A DNA stretch of 44,775 nucleotides from Oceanospirillaceae bacterium (GTDB lineage: Bacteria; Pseudomonadota; Gammaproteobacteria; Pseudomonadales; Balneatricaceae), in contig NYZU01000045.1 in NCBI GenBank assembly GCA_002686055.1, positions 1 through 44,775 of the forward strand, written 5' to 3'. The position numbers and the translations under genes are program-made. The notes under the pieces were generated by a model. The model saw only the letters and a list, made by a program, of their open reading frames with translations. It was not told the DNA's origin and searched no databases. The first letter of the stretch is position 1; the number at the start of each line of letters is the position of its first letter. Shown here piece by piece: positions 1 to 7,442 of this stretch.

Positions 1-1002
1 CACGGGATTAGTACTGGTCATAATGCGGTTAAGAAGGCTGCTATAGGTTTGTTGCCATAACTCGGTTAACTGCCATTCCCAAGGGTTTTTGCGCACACTA
101 GGCACATGGCCTGTATGCGCTAAACGATTTAATTGTTGGTCATAAAGGGTAACCGACATTGGTGCTTCTTGTTGCCCAGCTAAAAGTGCCATGGCCTGAT
201 TAGAGAGGGTATTTAGGGCAGTAAAGCCATTTGGCTCAGGCCCTTGAGTAGTAAGTATATTGGGTGCTTGCTCGAGCTTATCGGCATCGACAATGGCCAA
301 GCGTAAGAGTTGACGTTCGCCCAGCAGTGCCAAGGGCATGCGCCACTCAACCATATAGCCCTCGTTATTAGTTTGCAGGCTAGCACGTATATCAAAGCGG
401 TTAAGTTGCTGTTGGCTAACAAAGCTCCCCGTTGAGTCTGTGCGATAAATTTGCATTTCGCCCGGCTGTCTAGCTAGTAACAACAAATGATGTTCTTTGG
501 CCATAGAGTCTATATAAGAGAGCCGCAGGTGGTCACTAGTTAGCCAACTATTTGAGGCGCTTTTGGCACTAATATAGTTTTGATCATAAACCTGTACTTT
601 GCCAATGAGCTGGCGATCAAACTTGCCGAGGGTAACCGTATAGTGAACCTGTCCAGTAGGGTCGCGAAATTCACTGGCTTGTACCATTTCATCACGCCAA
701 TCATCAGCGCTGCCATCAATGGTTTTGGTCTGATTAATAGCTTGGACAAATAATAACGGCTGTTGTTTACTCAGTTCGGGAAGTGCCAGTAGCAACTCTT
801 GCCGTTGCACAAATAAATTGGCTAAGGATTGTGCCACTTGTTTTTGTGCTTGGGCCTGACTTTGCTGCAACAGGCTACTGGTAGCATCAATAAAGCGATA
901 GCCCAAATAAGGTAGGCTAAGCAGAACTAAACCAACGGCTAGTAACTGATAGCGTAACTTAAATGGGCTGTGTTTAGCTGCGCCAGCGATAGCCTTGCCC
1001 AT
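1..1002 (-). CDS. Sensor histidine kinase, N-terminal part (PDS-type), cut by window edge
   Basis: The open frame runs off the left edge, so only the first 334 residues are visible. A short basic N-terminus precedes one hydrophobic segment at about residues 18-36 (LAVGLVLLSLPYLGYRF). A long extracytoplasmic region follows, containing IDGSADDW at about residue 95. The LPYLGY membrane start, the Gln-rich helix after it and the DG-ADDW motif resemble the kinase of the proteobacterial dedicated sortase system as I remember that family. The HisKA and ATPase domains would lie outside the window, so kinase identity rests on this resemblance and on the adjacent response regulator. The ATG overlaps the regulator gene by 29 bp, implying co-transcription and translational coupling. 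No closer in-frame start was found. An unrelated CBM9-like sensor kinase is the main alternative. Confidence 0.7.
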   Translation of the reverse strand, partial: MGKAIAGAAKHSPFKLRYQLLAVGLVLLSLPYLGYRFIDATSSLLQQSQAQAQKQVAQSLANLFVQRQELLLALPELSKQQPLLFVQAINQTKTIDGSADDWRDEMVQASEFRDPTGQVHYTVTLGKFDRQLIGKVQVYDQNYISAKSASNSWLTSDHLRLSYIDSMAKEHHLLLLARQPGEMQIYRTDSTGSFVSQQQLNRFDIRASLQTNNEGYMVEWRMPLALLGERQLLRLAIVDADKLEQAPNILTTQGPEPNGFTALNTLSNQAMALLAGQQEAPMSVTLYDQQLNRLAHTGHVPSVRKNPWEWQLTELWQQTYSSLLNRIMTSTNPV

Positions 1003-1672
1003 ACTCTGAAACAATATTGTTAAAGTTCACACTAACTGCTTTGAACTTGCGTTTGATATTACTGATATGGGTACTAATGGTATTGTTCTCCACACAGCCG
1101 CCAAAGGTTGCTTGGGCTAATTGTTGGTAGGTTAGAACCTGATCTGGGCGCCGCGCCAAAAATTCCAGCATGGCAAATTCTGTCATAGTAAATTCTTTTA
1201 GGGGCTCATTGCGCCAGAAAATATGGCGGCGGTCTAAGTCGATTTTTAAATTACCACAAGTGATTAGGCGCTGTTCTGGATTGGGGTTACTATTACGCGC
1301 TAAACGCAGCAAGGACTCAACCTTGGCGGTAAAATAGTCAATGGAAATGGGCTTTGGTTGGTAATCCCAAGCCCCCATTCTTAAGCCAGAAACTTGATCT
1401 ATTTCGTCTACCCGTTCCGTAAGAAATAACACCGGTAAATCTTCATACAGTCGGCTTAATTGGCTATAAAGATTAAAGCCCGCATCATACTCATGGCCCA
1501 AGATAATATCCAAAATCACCAAATCTGGTCGTTGCTGAAGTAATGCTTTAAGAGCACTATGTTGATCCGCAAAAGCCAATACCTGCACTGGCATACGCGC
1601 CAAAGCCCGCACATAATTATTGCGTTGGTCATCATCATCTTCAACGATGGCAATACAGGGTTGGTGTTGCAT
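974..1672 (-). CDS. Response regulator, OmpR-like winged helix (PDS-type)
   Basis: This 232-residue regulator has a receiver domain with acidic pocket EDDDD (residues 11-15), phospho-acceptor D55 in LVILDIILG and the conserved Lys in YQPKPIS. A C-terminal transcriptional-regulator domain ends in the GQGYRWRS wing. The receiver follows the pattern of the dedicated-sortase regulators, including the DAGF stretch after D55 and NNTISTHISNIKRKF in the recognition region. It should be phosphorylated by the kinase encoded immediately downstream, whose start overlaps its end. The target genes, expected to be a sortase and its substrate if the family call is right, are not in this window. The OmpR-like two-domain architecture is clear; the subfamily assignment is from memory of the family. 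Confidence 0.85.
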   Translation of the reverse strand: MQHQPCIAIVEDDDDQRNNYVRALARMPVQVLAFADQHSALKALLQQRPDLVILDIILGHEYDAGFNLYSQLSRLYEDLPVLFLTERVDEIDQVSGLRMGAWDYQPKPISIDYFTAKVESLLRLARNSNPNPEQRLITCGNLKIDLDRRHIFWRNEPLKEFTMTEFAMLEFLARRPDQVLTYQQLAQATFGGCVENNTISTHISNIKRKFKAVSVNFNNIVSEYGQGYRWRS

Positions 1673-1849
1673 ATGGGCTCCTTTTGCTTAAAGGTAGCAC
1701 AGCTTGGGGTGGGAACAGAATAGATGATTACGCTCAAGTGGCAATCTCCATTATATTTCCATAGATAGTCGCCGTTTTGGCTTTTTTAGTATGTATTGAT
1801 AAGCTATTCAAGCTAAAATTGCCCCATCACAATCGCCTGAGTAGAAGCC

Positions 1850-2794
1850 ATGTTTCTAACACTGCTGCAAGAAACGTTACAAATCACCGCGCCTATTTTT
1901 CTGGTGGTTATTAGTGGCTATGGTTTGCGCCACCTTGGCCTCTTAGACGATCACTTTATTAGTATGGGCTCACGCTTAGTATTTAATTTTACGTTACCCA
2001 TTCTGCTGTTTATTAGTATCGCAACAAAACCCTTAACCTATGGCGTGACGCTTACTTCCGCTCTCGTAGGGGTAGTAGTTACCCTACTAATTTGGGGGCT
2101 GATGGAGATGGTTTCACGTTGGCTAGTCCACCCTCGAAGCGACCGCGGTGTCGTGGCTATGTGTAGTTTTCGCTCAAATCTGGGTATTGTGGGCTTGGCC
2201 TACTGCTTTAATGCCTATGGTGAGACGGGGGTAGCTGCCGTGGCAATGTATTTGGCCTTGGTGACTACCGTATATAATGTGGCTTCTGTTATTACCCTGA
2301 GTCGCAAACAAGCCAATGTCACCAGTATTCGCCTAACCCTAAAAAGTATCAGTCGTAATCCATTGATTATTGCCATAGTCATATCTTTACTATGGTCGGT
2401 GGTTAACTTGCCAGTGCCCTCTGTGTTGAACGCAACAGGTAATTACTTTGCCGCCATGACTTTGCCCTTGGCCCTATTATGTGCTGGTGGCAGTCTGAGT
2501 CTGAAGGCCTTTAAAAATAATGTCGGCAAGGTTTGGTTGGCCACTTTTGCTAAGTTGGTACTTACCCCCCTAATAACTTTTTTATTAGGCTATATGGTGG
2601 GTTTAAGGGGTATGCATTTAGAATTAATTGTGCTGATGAGCTGTGCGCCAACGGCGGCAGCCAGCTATGCCATGGCTCGTGCCATGGGATCAAATGATAA
2701 ACTTGCGGCCAGTATTGTGGCCATCACAACGTTAATATCTTTTGCTACCGCAGCCATTATTATCAGCCTGTTGCGTATTAGTGCGCTAGTATAG
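1850..2794 (+). CDS. AEC-family transporter (auxin efflux carrier-like permease)
   Basis: This 314-residue, very hydrophobic protein has about ten predicted membrane segments in two halves joined by a basic loop near residues 155-170 (SRKQANVTSIRLTLKS). Family hallmarks are an N-terminal half with FNFTLPILLF, a middle SFRSNLGIVGLAY and a C-terminal CAPTAAASYAMA. AEC proteins are inner-membrane carriers of organic anions such as malate or malonate; the substrate cannot be read from sequence. The ATG at 1850 follows GTAGAAG about 5 bases upstream. The gene stands alone, divergent from the two-component pair and convergent with mdh, sharing the hairpin terminator between them. Its position next to malate dehydrogenase is suggestive of a dicarboxylate substrate but not evidence for one. 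Confidence 0.88.
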   Translation: MFLTLLQETLQITAPIFLVVISGYGLRHLGLLDDHFISMGSRLVFNFTLPILLFISIATKPLTYGVTLTSALVGVVVTLLIWGLMEMVSRWLVHPRSDRGVVAMCSFRSNLGIVGLAYCFNAYGETGVAAVAMYLALVTTVYNVASVITLSRKQANVTSIRLTLKSISRNPLIIAIVISLLWSVVNLPVPSVLNATGNYFAAMTLPLALLCAGGSLSLKAFKNNVGKVWLATFAKLVLTPLITFLLGYMVGLRGMHLELIVLMSCAPTAAASYAMARAMGSNDKLAASIVAITTLISFATAAIIISLLRISALV

Positions 2795-2818
2795 TTTCAC
2801 TTAATTAGCTGCGCGCAC

Positions 2819-2854
2819 AAAAAAAGGGATGCTGCACTGTGCTCGCATCCCTTT
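2819..2854 (-). terminator. Rho-independent terminator after mdh
   Basis: A perfect 10-bp stem pairs 2823-2832 (AAAGGGATGC) with 2845-2854 around a 12-base loop. Reading on the minus strand it ends in seven T residues (complement of 2819-2825). It lies 31 bases past the mdh stop. On the plus strand TTTCTT follows, so it may also stop the convergent AEC transporter transcript. Confidence 0.88.
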
Positions 2855-2885
2855 CTTAGTTGGCGCCTTAAGGGCGCATAATTAA

Positions 2886-3860
2886 TTACACCAAATGGGC
2901 GATAGCGTCGCGCTCTTCTTCCAATTCAGCTTGGGTTTTGTCCATATAGGCGCGGGAAGCAGGGTCAATATCTAAACCTTGCACAATACTATAGTCACCA
3001 TTTTCACAGGTTACTGGGAATGAATATACCAGACCTTCAGGAATACCATAGGAGCCGTCAGAAGGAATACCCATGGATGTCCAGGCGCCATTGGTGCCAG
3101 CCGCCCATAAACGCATATGATCAATGGCAGCATTAGCCGCTGAGGCAGCAGAAGAAGCGCCACGGGCCTTGATAATTGCCGCACCACGTTGCGCGATAGT
3201 AGGGATAAAATCAGTATCAATCCAGTTTTGGTCGACCATATCTGTTGCCGCTTTGCCATTAACAGTAGCACGAGTAATGTCAGCATACATAGTCGCTGAG
3301 TGGTTACCCCAAATGCATAGATGCTCAATATCGCTTACGGTAGCGCCAGCCTTATTGGCTAGTTGAGTTAGGGCGCGGTTATGATCAAGGCGCGTCATAG
3401 CGGTAAACTGACGTGGGTTTAGATCGGGGGCGCTATTCATAGCGATATAGGCATTGGTATTTGCAGGGTTACCCACAACCAGTACCTTAACGTCTTTATT
3501 GGCATTGTCATTGATAGCTTTACCTTGTGCGGTAAAGATATTGGCATTAGCTTCCAATAGGTCTTTACGTTCCATGCCTGGGCCACGTGGGCGTGCACCT
3601 ACAAGCAGTGCGTAGTGAGCATCGTCAAAGGCCACATTAGCATCATCAGTAGCGGTGATAGAAGCAACTAGAGGGAAGGCACAGTCTTCAATTTCCATTA
3701 CCACACCGTTTAGAGCGCCTAAAGCTGGTGTGATTTCCAATAACTTGAGGTTAACAGGCTGGTCAGCGCCCAGCATTTCGCCTTGGGCGATACGGAAAAT
3801 CAAAGAGTAAGATATTTGACCGGCGGCACCGGTAATAACTACGTTTACTGGGGTCTTCAT
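2886..3860 (-). CDS. mdh: Malate dehydrogenase (NAD-dependent)
   Basis: This enzyme of the TCA cycle oxidises malate to oxaloacetate in the cytoplasm. From the chosen start the protein is 324 residues. It has the nucleotide-binding turn [10 protein letters not shown] near the N-terminus, the substrate Arg loop [13 protein letters not shown], the NAD-contacting NPANTNAY, the TRLDHNRA helix and the catalytic His in WGNHSATMY. This is the cytosolic-type MDH of about 325 residues found in Pseudomonas relatives and Xanthomonas, not the shorter E. coli type. The frame extends upstream to 3896, but the ATG at 3860 is preferred: family proteins begin at MKTPV, GGAG lies about 7 bases upstream, and a TATAAT-like -10 at 3909-3914 would put transcription start almost on the longer start codon. 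It is monocistronic, with a terminator downstream. Confidence 0.96.
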   Translation of the reverse strand: MKTPVNVVITGAAGQISYSLIFRIAQGEMLGADQPVNLKLLEITPALGALNGVVMEIEDCAFPLVASITATDDANVAFDDAHYALLVGARPRGPGMERKDLLEANANIFTAQGKAINDNANKDVKVLVVGNPANTNAYIAMNSAPDLNPRQFTAMTRLDHNRALTQLANKAGATVSDIEHLCIWGNHSATMYADITRATVNGKAATDMVDQNWIDTDFIPTIAQRGAAIIKARGASSAASAANAAIDHMRLWAAGTNGAWTSMGIPSDGSYGIPEGLVYSFPVTCENGDYSIVQGLDIDPASRAYMDKTQAELEEERDAIAHLV

Positions 3861-3908
3861 GGGTTGCTCCATTGAGAAAGTAAAGGTGGTGACCAAAAAT
3901 GAGGGCGT

Positions 3909-3914
3909 ATTATA
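3909..3914 (-). promoter_or_regulatory. Probable -10 element of the mdh promoter
   Basis: The minus strand reads TATAAT, preceded by GGT, about 50 bases upstream of the mdh start at 3860. No convincing -35 hexamer is present at 17 bases; the nearest fit is TCGAAA at a 15-base spacing. Transcription would start near 3902, which argues against translation from the longer frame at 3896. Confidence 0.5.
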
Positions 3915-4027
3915 ACCAAACTGGAGTCATTTCGATATGCGCCTTATAACTATCCAATATCAACCCATAAAATAACGCTTTTTACTTGCGTTAATACTTA
4001 AATGTAGTAGCTTAGGGTTTCGAAAAA

Positions 4028-4951
4028 ATGACCGACATCAGACGGGTAAAAACAATGCATTACGCAAAACTCAAAAATGGACATTTGGCTGCTGTTTTAG
4101 ATAAGCAAATTGTAGGTTTAACAGAAGCGGCTTCACGCTTAGATAGGCCCTTACCCGCTACTTGCCTACACGAGCTTATTGCTGCTGGTGCAAAAGCACA
4201 GACTGAGGCCGAAGCCTTGGCTATGGCGGCTTTGCAACAAAAAGTGGCTTGTGTGGATTATGATAGCCAGTTATTGCAAAGCCCATTGGGGCATGTAAAG
4301 CGTAATATTTTTTGTATCGGTAAAAACTATGCTGCTCATGCAGCAGAAATTGCTGCCAAATTAAATGAACAGACCGTGGTGCCGGAATACCCCGTGGTCT
4401 TTACCAAAGCCACCAATACTTTAAGCGGCCCCAATGACGTGATTCCTCTGCACTCAGGTATTACGGAGAAAATAGACTATGAGGGCGAACTGGCCATTGT
4501 GATTGGTAAGCGAGGCACCAATATTCAGCCACATGAGGCATGGCAATATATCTTTGGCTATAGCTGCTTTAACGATGTTACCGCCCGGGATATTCAACGT
4601 CGCCATAATCAATGGCATTTAGGTAAAAGCCTTGATGGCTTTGCCCCCATGGGGCCAGTGGTGACACCAACCTATGGGCACCCTTTGGACGGCGATATTA
4701 CCCTAACTTGCTCAGTTAATGGCGAAGAGCGCCAACGCGCCAAATTAGCGTTGATGATATTTGATATCCCTACTATTCTGGCCACCCTATCGAAAGGCAT
4801 TACTCTAGAACCTGGTGATGTAATAGCCACTGGCACCCCGGCTGGTGTTGGTATGGGATTTACCCCAGCTAAGTTTTTACAGCCAGGTGACCAAGTGGAA
4901 GTAACTATTGATGGCACTTTGCCGTTAGTTAACCAAGTTGCTTTTGAATAG
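4028..4951 (+). CDS. Fumarylacetoacetate hydrolase (FAH) family protein
   Basis: This is a 307-residue metal-dependent C-C bond hydrolase or decarboxylase of the FAH fold. Visible family signatures are IFCIGKNYAAH, KATNTLSGP, the metal-binding acidic motif DYEGELAIVIGKRG, FNDVTARDIQ, GKSLDGFAPMGP and the C-terminal GDVIATGTPAGVGMG. FAH-family enzymes act on acylpyruvates, 2-oxo-hept-3-ene-dioates or oxaloacetate. The metal Asp/Glu residues are present, so it should be active, but the substrate is not predictable. Two starts are possible: ATG at 4028 with AGGG roughly 10 bases upstream, or ATG at 4055 (MHYAKLKNGH), which lines up better with family N-termini but has a weak ribosome site. No aromatic-degradation genes adjoin it, so this may be the general housekeeping member such as an oxaloacetate tautomerase-like protein. 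Confidence 0.9.
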   Translation: MTDIRRVKTMHYAKLKNGHLAAVLDKQIVGLTEAASRLDRPLPATCLHELIAAGAKAQTEAEALAMAALQQKVACVDYDSQLLQSPLGHVKRNIFCIGKNYAAHAAEIAAKLNEQTVVPEYPVVFTKATNTLSGPNDVIPLHSGITEKIDYEGELAIVIGKRGTNIQPHEAWQYIFGYSCFNDVTARDIQRRHNQWHLGKSLDGFAPMGPVVTPTYGHPLDGDITLTCSVNGEERQRAKLALMIFDIPTILATLSKGITLEPGDVIATGTPAGVGMGFTPAKFLQPGDQVEVTIDGTLPLVNQVAFE

Positions 4952-5098
4952 GCAGGCAAACTATTTACAGGCTGCTAGACTTAAAAGTCGTTATTGTTCA
5001 GCCGCGCTATGCAAATTTAGGCTCTTGTTTTTTTATAACTATACATCCCTAATACTTCACATAGCCCATTCAATTTATTGCAAAAGCAAGGAAGCTAT

Positions 5099-5773
5099 AT
5101 GGCAATTAATCACTGGCCTGCTTGTGAGCAGCCAAGAGAGCGTTTATTAAAAGTTGGCTCAAGCGCATTATCTGATGCAGAGTTATTAGCTATTTTTTTG
5201 CGCACAGGTTGTGCTGGTCGGAGCGCTGTGGATTTAGCGCGCGACCTAATGGCTGAATTTGGCAGCTTAAATGCACTGTTAGAGGCACCACAAACGGAAG
5301 TTTGCCAGTTGCCCGGTATCGGTCCCACCAAATATATCCAACTTCAAGCCATAAAAGAATTGGGTTTGCGTTTGACTCGTGAAGAGCTACAAGACCCTGA
5401 AAGTATGCGTTCCAGTGAACAAGTGGGCAACTATTTGTGTCAGCGCATCGGGAGCTATCAACGCGAAGTCTTTGCCCTGCTATTACTAGATAACCAACAT
5501 CGTTTATTGCAGTTTTTGGAGCTGTTTCAGGGCACTATTGATAGTGCCAGTGTGCACCCCCGGGAAGTAGTTAAGGTAGCCTTACAATATAATGCGGCGG
5601 CTGTGATTCTGGCCCATAATCACCCTTCTGGCGTGGCTGAACCCAGCCGCAGCGATCGCCTGTTGACCAATACCCTTAGCAGCGCCCTAGATCTAGTTGG
5701 TGTGCGCGTGATTGACCATCTGGTGGTAGGGCGTAAACAATGGGTATCATTTGCTGATCGGGGTTGGTTGTAA
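5099..5773 (+). CDS. radC: RadC family protein (JAB/MPN domain)
   Basis: From the ATG at 5099 the protein is 224 residues, the normal RadC length. An N-terminal helix-hairpin-helix (LPGIGPTKYIQLQAI, about residues 75-90) is followed by a JAB/MPN metalloprotease-like domain with LAHNHPSG and a downstream Asp (SRSD), the JAMM zinc ligands. The old DNA-repair label came from a misassigned E. coli mutation, and the biochemical role remains unclear. The frame can be extended to 5078, but AGGAAG at 5089-5094 lies directly before the 5099 start and family members begin with MAI-W. Its place upstream of rpmB-rpmG is the usual gammaproteobacterial order. The T-rich 5025-5065 stretch upstream may hold its promoter, but no clear hexamers are seen. 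Confidence 0.93.
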   Translation: MAINHWPACEQPRERLLKVGSSALSDAELLAIFLRTGCAGRSAVDLARDLMAEFGSLNALLEAPQTEVCQLPGIGPTKYIQLQAIKELGLRLTREELQDPESMRSSEQVGNYLCQRIGSYQREVFALLLLDNQHRLLQFLELFQGTIDSASVHPREVVKVALQYNAAAVILAHNHPSGVAEPSRSDRLLTNTLSSALDLVGVRVIDHLVVGRKQWVSFADRGWL

Positions 5774-5850
5774 AATCACCTAATCTAAACAATTATGTTT
5801 AAACCGGTGTTTGCTTTGGCCATTTGGTTTCCATACGCCAGTTTCTTTGT

Positions 5851-5856
5851 TATACT
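5851..5856 (+). promoter_or_regulatory. Probable -10 element of the rpmB-rpmG promoter
   Basis: TATACT preceded by TTTGT lies 131 bases upstream of the rpmB ATG and gives a long 5' leader. A -35 match is weak (TTGGTT around 5825, spacing about 20), so the promoter call rests mainly on the -10 and on position after radC. Confidence 0.4.
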
Positions 5857-5986
5857 CCGCATCCCTTATTTAGCCACCAGTTATTAGGCAAAGTAAGGCT
5901 GGTACGGATATTGGCCCACTGGAGGGCTGCTCCGCCTGAGAATGCAACATGGGGTTGTATTCAAGACACCAAATTGAGGTATTAAA

Positions 5987-6223
5987 ATGTCCAGAGTATG
6001 TATGGTTACCGGTAAGCGCCCTGTCGCAGGTAACAATGTGTCTCACGCACACAACAAAACTCGTCGTCGCTTTCTGCCAAACTTGCATTGGCATCGTTTT
6101 TGGGTAGCAAGCGAAAACAAATTCGTTCGGTTACGCGTTTCTTCTAAAGGTATGCGTGTTATCGATAAAAAAGGTATTGATGCTGTTTTGGCCGAAGTGC
6201 GTGCCAATGGCATTAAGGTATAA
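5987..6223 (+). CDS. rpmB: 50S ribosomal protein L28
   Basis: This 78-residue basic protein of the large ribosomal subunit begins [12 protein letters not shown] and carries the [12 protein letters not shown] segment typical of bacterial L28. Its length equals that of the E. coli protein. GAGG lies about 9 bases before the ATG. It sits 11 bases upstream of rpmG, the conserved two-gene operon, with a strong terminator after the pair. A leader of about 130 bases precedes it and could fold into short hairpins, leaving room for autogenous control that the sequence alone does not prove. Confidence 0.98.
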   Translation: MSRVCMVTGKRPVAGNNVSHAHNKTRRRFLPNLHWHRFWVASENKFVRLRVSSKGMRVIDKKGIDAVLAEVRANGIKV

Positions 6224-6234
6224 GGAGCTGACTG

Positions 6235-6390
6235 ATGCGCGATAAGATTAAGCTGGTTTCCAGCGCCGGTACTGGTCACTTCTACACCACCACTAAGAAC
6301 AAGCGTAATATGCCTGACAAGATGGAGATCAAAAAGTATGATCCCAAAGTACGTAAGCATGTTATGTATAAAGAAGCCAAGATCAAGTAA
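6235..6390 (+). CDS. rpmG: 50S ribosomal protein L33
   Basis: This 51-residue protein starts [20 protein letters not shown] and contains the L33 signature [17 protein letters not shown]. It is the cysteine-free, zinc-independent form because the CxxC pairs seen in zinc-binding L33 are absent. The ATG at 6235 follows AAGGAGCTGACTG, a good ribosome site that starts 2 bases after the rpmB stop codon. It is the last gene of the rpmB-rpmG operon, followed by a hairpin terminator. Confidence 0.98.
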   Translation: MRDKIKLVSSAGTGHFYTTTKNKRNMPDKMEIKKYDPKVRKHVMYKEAKIK

Positions 6391-6406
6391 TTGAAATTGG
6401 TGTGAT

Positions 6407-6434
6407 AAAAACCGGCTTATTAGTCGGTTTTTTT
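6407..6434 (+). terminator. Rho-independent terminator of rpmB-rpmG
   Basis: The stem AAAAACCG (6407-6414) pairs with CGGTTTTT (6425-6432) around a 10-base loop, and the T run continues to 6434. It begins 17 bases after the rpmG stop. It also lies just past the stop of the convergent IclR gene, and the A-run gives a T-tract on that strand as well. Confidence 0.85.
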
Positions 6435-6449
6435 GTGCCTGCAATAAGC

Positions 6450-7211
6450 TTATGCAGAGGCAAAACCTAAGTCATGGGAAATATCTTTGCCGGCTTTGGT
6501 GATAGCATCAATCCAGCTTTCTTGGCGTCGTTCTATAGGGGCTGATATGGATAAGCCGGCAGCCACTTGGCCACTGCGGTCATAGATTAAAACACCAATA
6601 CAGCCAACGCCCATTTCTGCCTCCTCATTATCTAAGCCATAACCACGTTGTTGGCTTAATATGCAGTCGTCAAAGAGCTGTTGATAGCTGGATAAGGTGT
6701 TTGGCGTATAAGCGGGCATATTGGTGCGTTGCACATAAGCGCTAATTTCTTCAGCACCTCCCATGGCGAGCATGAGTTTACCAACCGCGGTTACATGTAA
6801 GGGCGCGCGGCTACCAATTACCTGTTGCACGTGCATCATGCGGCTAGGAGTTGCTTTTTCGAAATACATCACCACATCACCTTGCCGCATGGTTAAGTTA
6901 ATGGTTTCGCCTAATTGGTCTCGCAAGCGCTCCATATAGGGCAAGGCTATGGCACGGATATCAATATCAGAATACAGTCGATTGGTGAGCTGTAATAGGC
7001 GCTGGCCTAGCTGATAGTGGCCATGGCTATCTTGCTCGACAAAGCGGTTGTCGATAAGTGATTGCAAAATTCTATGCACCGTAGAAGGATGTAATTGGGT
7101 ATCAGCACTTAGCACTTTAAGCTGCGTTGGTTTGGCATAACGTGATAGGGCATCCAATAATAAAGCAGCACGGTCGATTACCTGTATGCTGGATTTAGGC
7201 TTGTCATTCAT
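6450..7211 (-). CDS. IclR-family transcriptional regulator
   Basis: This 253-residue regulator has an N-terminal winged helix-turn-helix (about residues 10-75, with LHPSTVHRILQSLIDNRFVEQD) and a C-terminal IclR effector domain (HVTAVGKLMLAMG, RGYGLDNEEAEMGVGCIGVLIYD). Effector domains of this family bind small carboxylates. It is divergent from a glyoxylate aminotransferase gene, and the 231-bp region between them carries two strong copies and one weak copy of a TTTCACATTGTGAAA palindrome. The arrangement parallels BhcR, the IclR-type glyoxylate-sensing regulator divergent from bhcABCD in Paracoccus. One copy lies 28 bases upstream of its own start, so autoregulation is likely. Function as a glyoxylate sensor is inference from context; whether it activates or represses cannot be told. 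Confidence 0.92.
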   Translation of the reverse strand: MNDKPKSSIQVIDRAALLLDALSRYAKPTQLKVLSADTQLHPSTVHRILQSLIDNRFVEQDSHGHYQLGQRLLQLTNRLYSDIDIRAIALPYMERLRDQLGETINLTMRQGDVVMYFEKATPSRMMHVQQVIGSRAPLHVTAVGKLMLAMGGAEEISAYVQRTNMPAYTPNTLSSYQQLFDDCILSQQRGYGLDNEEAEMGVGCIGVLIYDRSGQVAAGLSISAPIERRQESWIDAITKAGKDISHDLGFASA

Positions 7212-7238
7212 ATGTATGACTCCAAGGATTATTTAACT

Positions 7239-7253
7239 TTTCACATTGTGGAA
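7239..7253. promoter_or_regulatory. Candidate IclR operator, site 1
   Basis: TTTCACATTGTGGAA has a CACA-T-TGTG palindromic core and T/A-rich flanks, and matches site 2 at 14 of 15 positions. It lies 28 bases upstream of the IclR start, suitable for autoregulation. Confidence 0.65.
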
Positions 7254-7335
7254 ACGACTATTTCGCTATCGTTTAGTTTTTAGCCTATTCTGGTGCATAT
7301 TTTATCAAAGGTTATAAAGATTGGCTTTGTTAAAT

Positions 7336-7350
7336 TTTCACATTGTGAAA
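7336..7350. promoter_or_regulatory. Candidate IclR operator, site 2 (perfect palindrome)
   Basis: TTTCACATTGTGAAA is a perfect 15-bp inverted repeat about a central T. It lies mid-way between the divergent IclR and aminotransferase genes, 93 bp from the aminotransferase start and 97 bp centre-to-centre from site 1. Confidence 0.72.
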
Positions 7351-7409
7351 TAGTGTTATTTGGCAAAATAGTAGGTAATTTTTGTCATAACAACAAGGCT
7401 TTTTGAACT

Positions 7410-7424
7410 TTTTACATTGCCGAA
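7410..7424. promoter_or_regulatory. Candidate IclR operator, site 3 (degenerate)
   Basis: TTTTACATTGCCGAA matches site 2 at 11 of 15 positions, well conserved in the left half only. It ends 18 bases before the aminotransferase ATG, just ahead of the TAGGAGG ribosome site, so an occupied site could block the gene. It is the weakest of the three. Confidence 0.4.
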
Positions 7425-7442
7425 TATGGCTAGGAGGCCACT

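Noticed and set aside
3861-3896. Longer N-terminus for malate dehydrogenase
   Set aside because: The -10 at 3909-3914 would start transcription about 6 bases before it, and GGAG plus family alignment support the start at 3860.
6043-6444. A 133-residue minus-strand frame
   Set aside because: It covers rpmB-rpmG and their terminator in antisense; the ribosomal proteins are certain.
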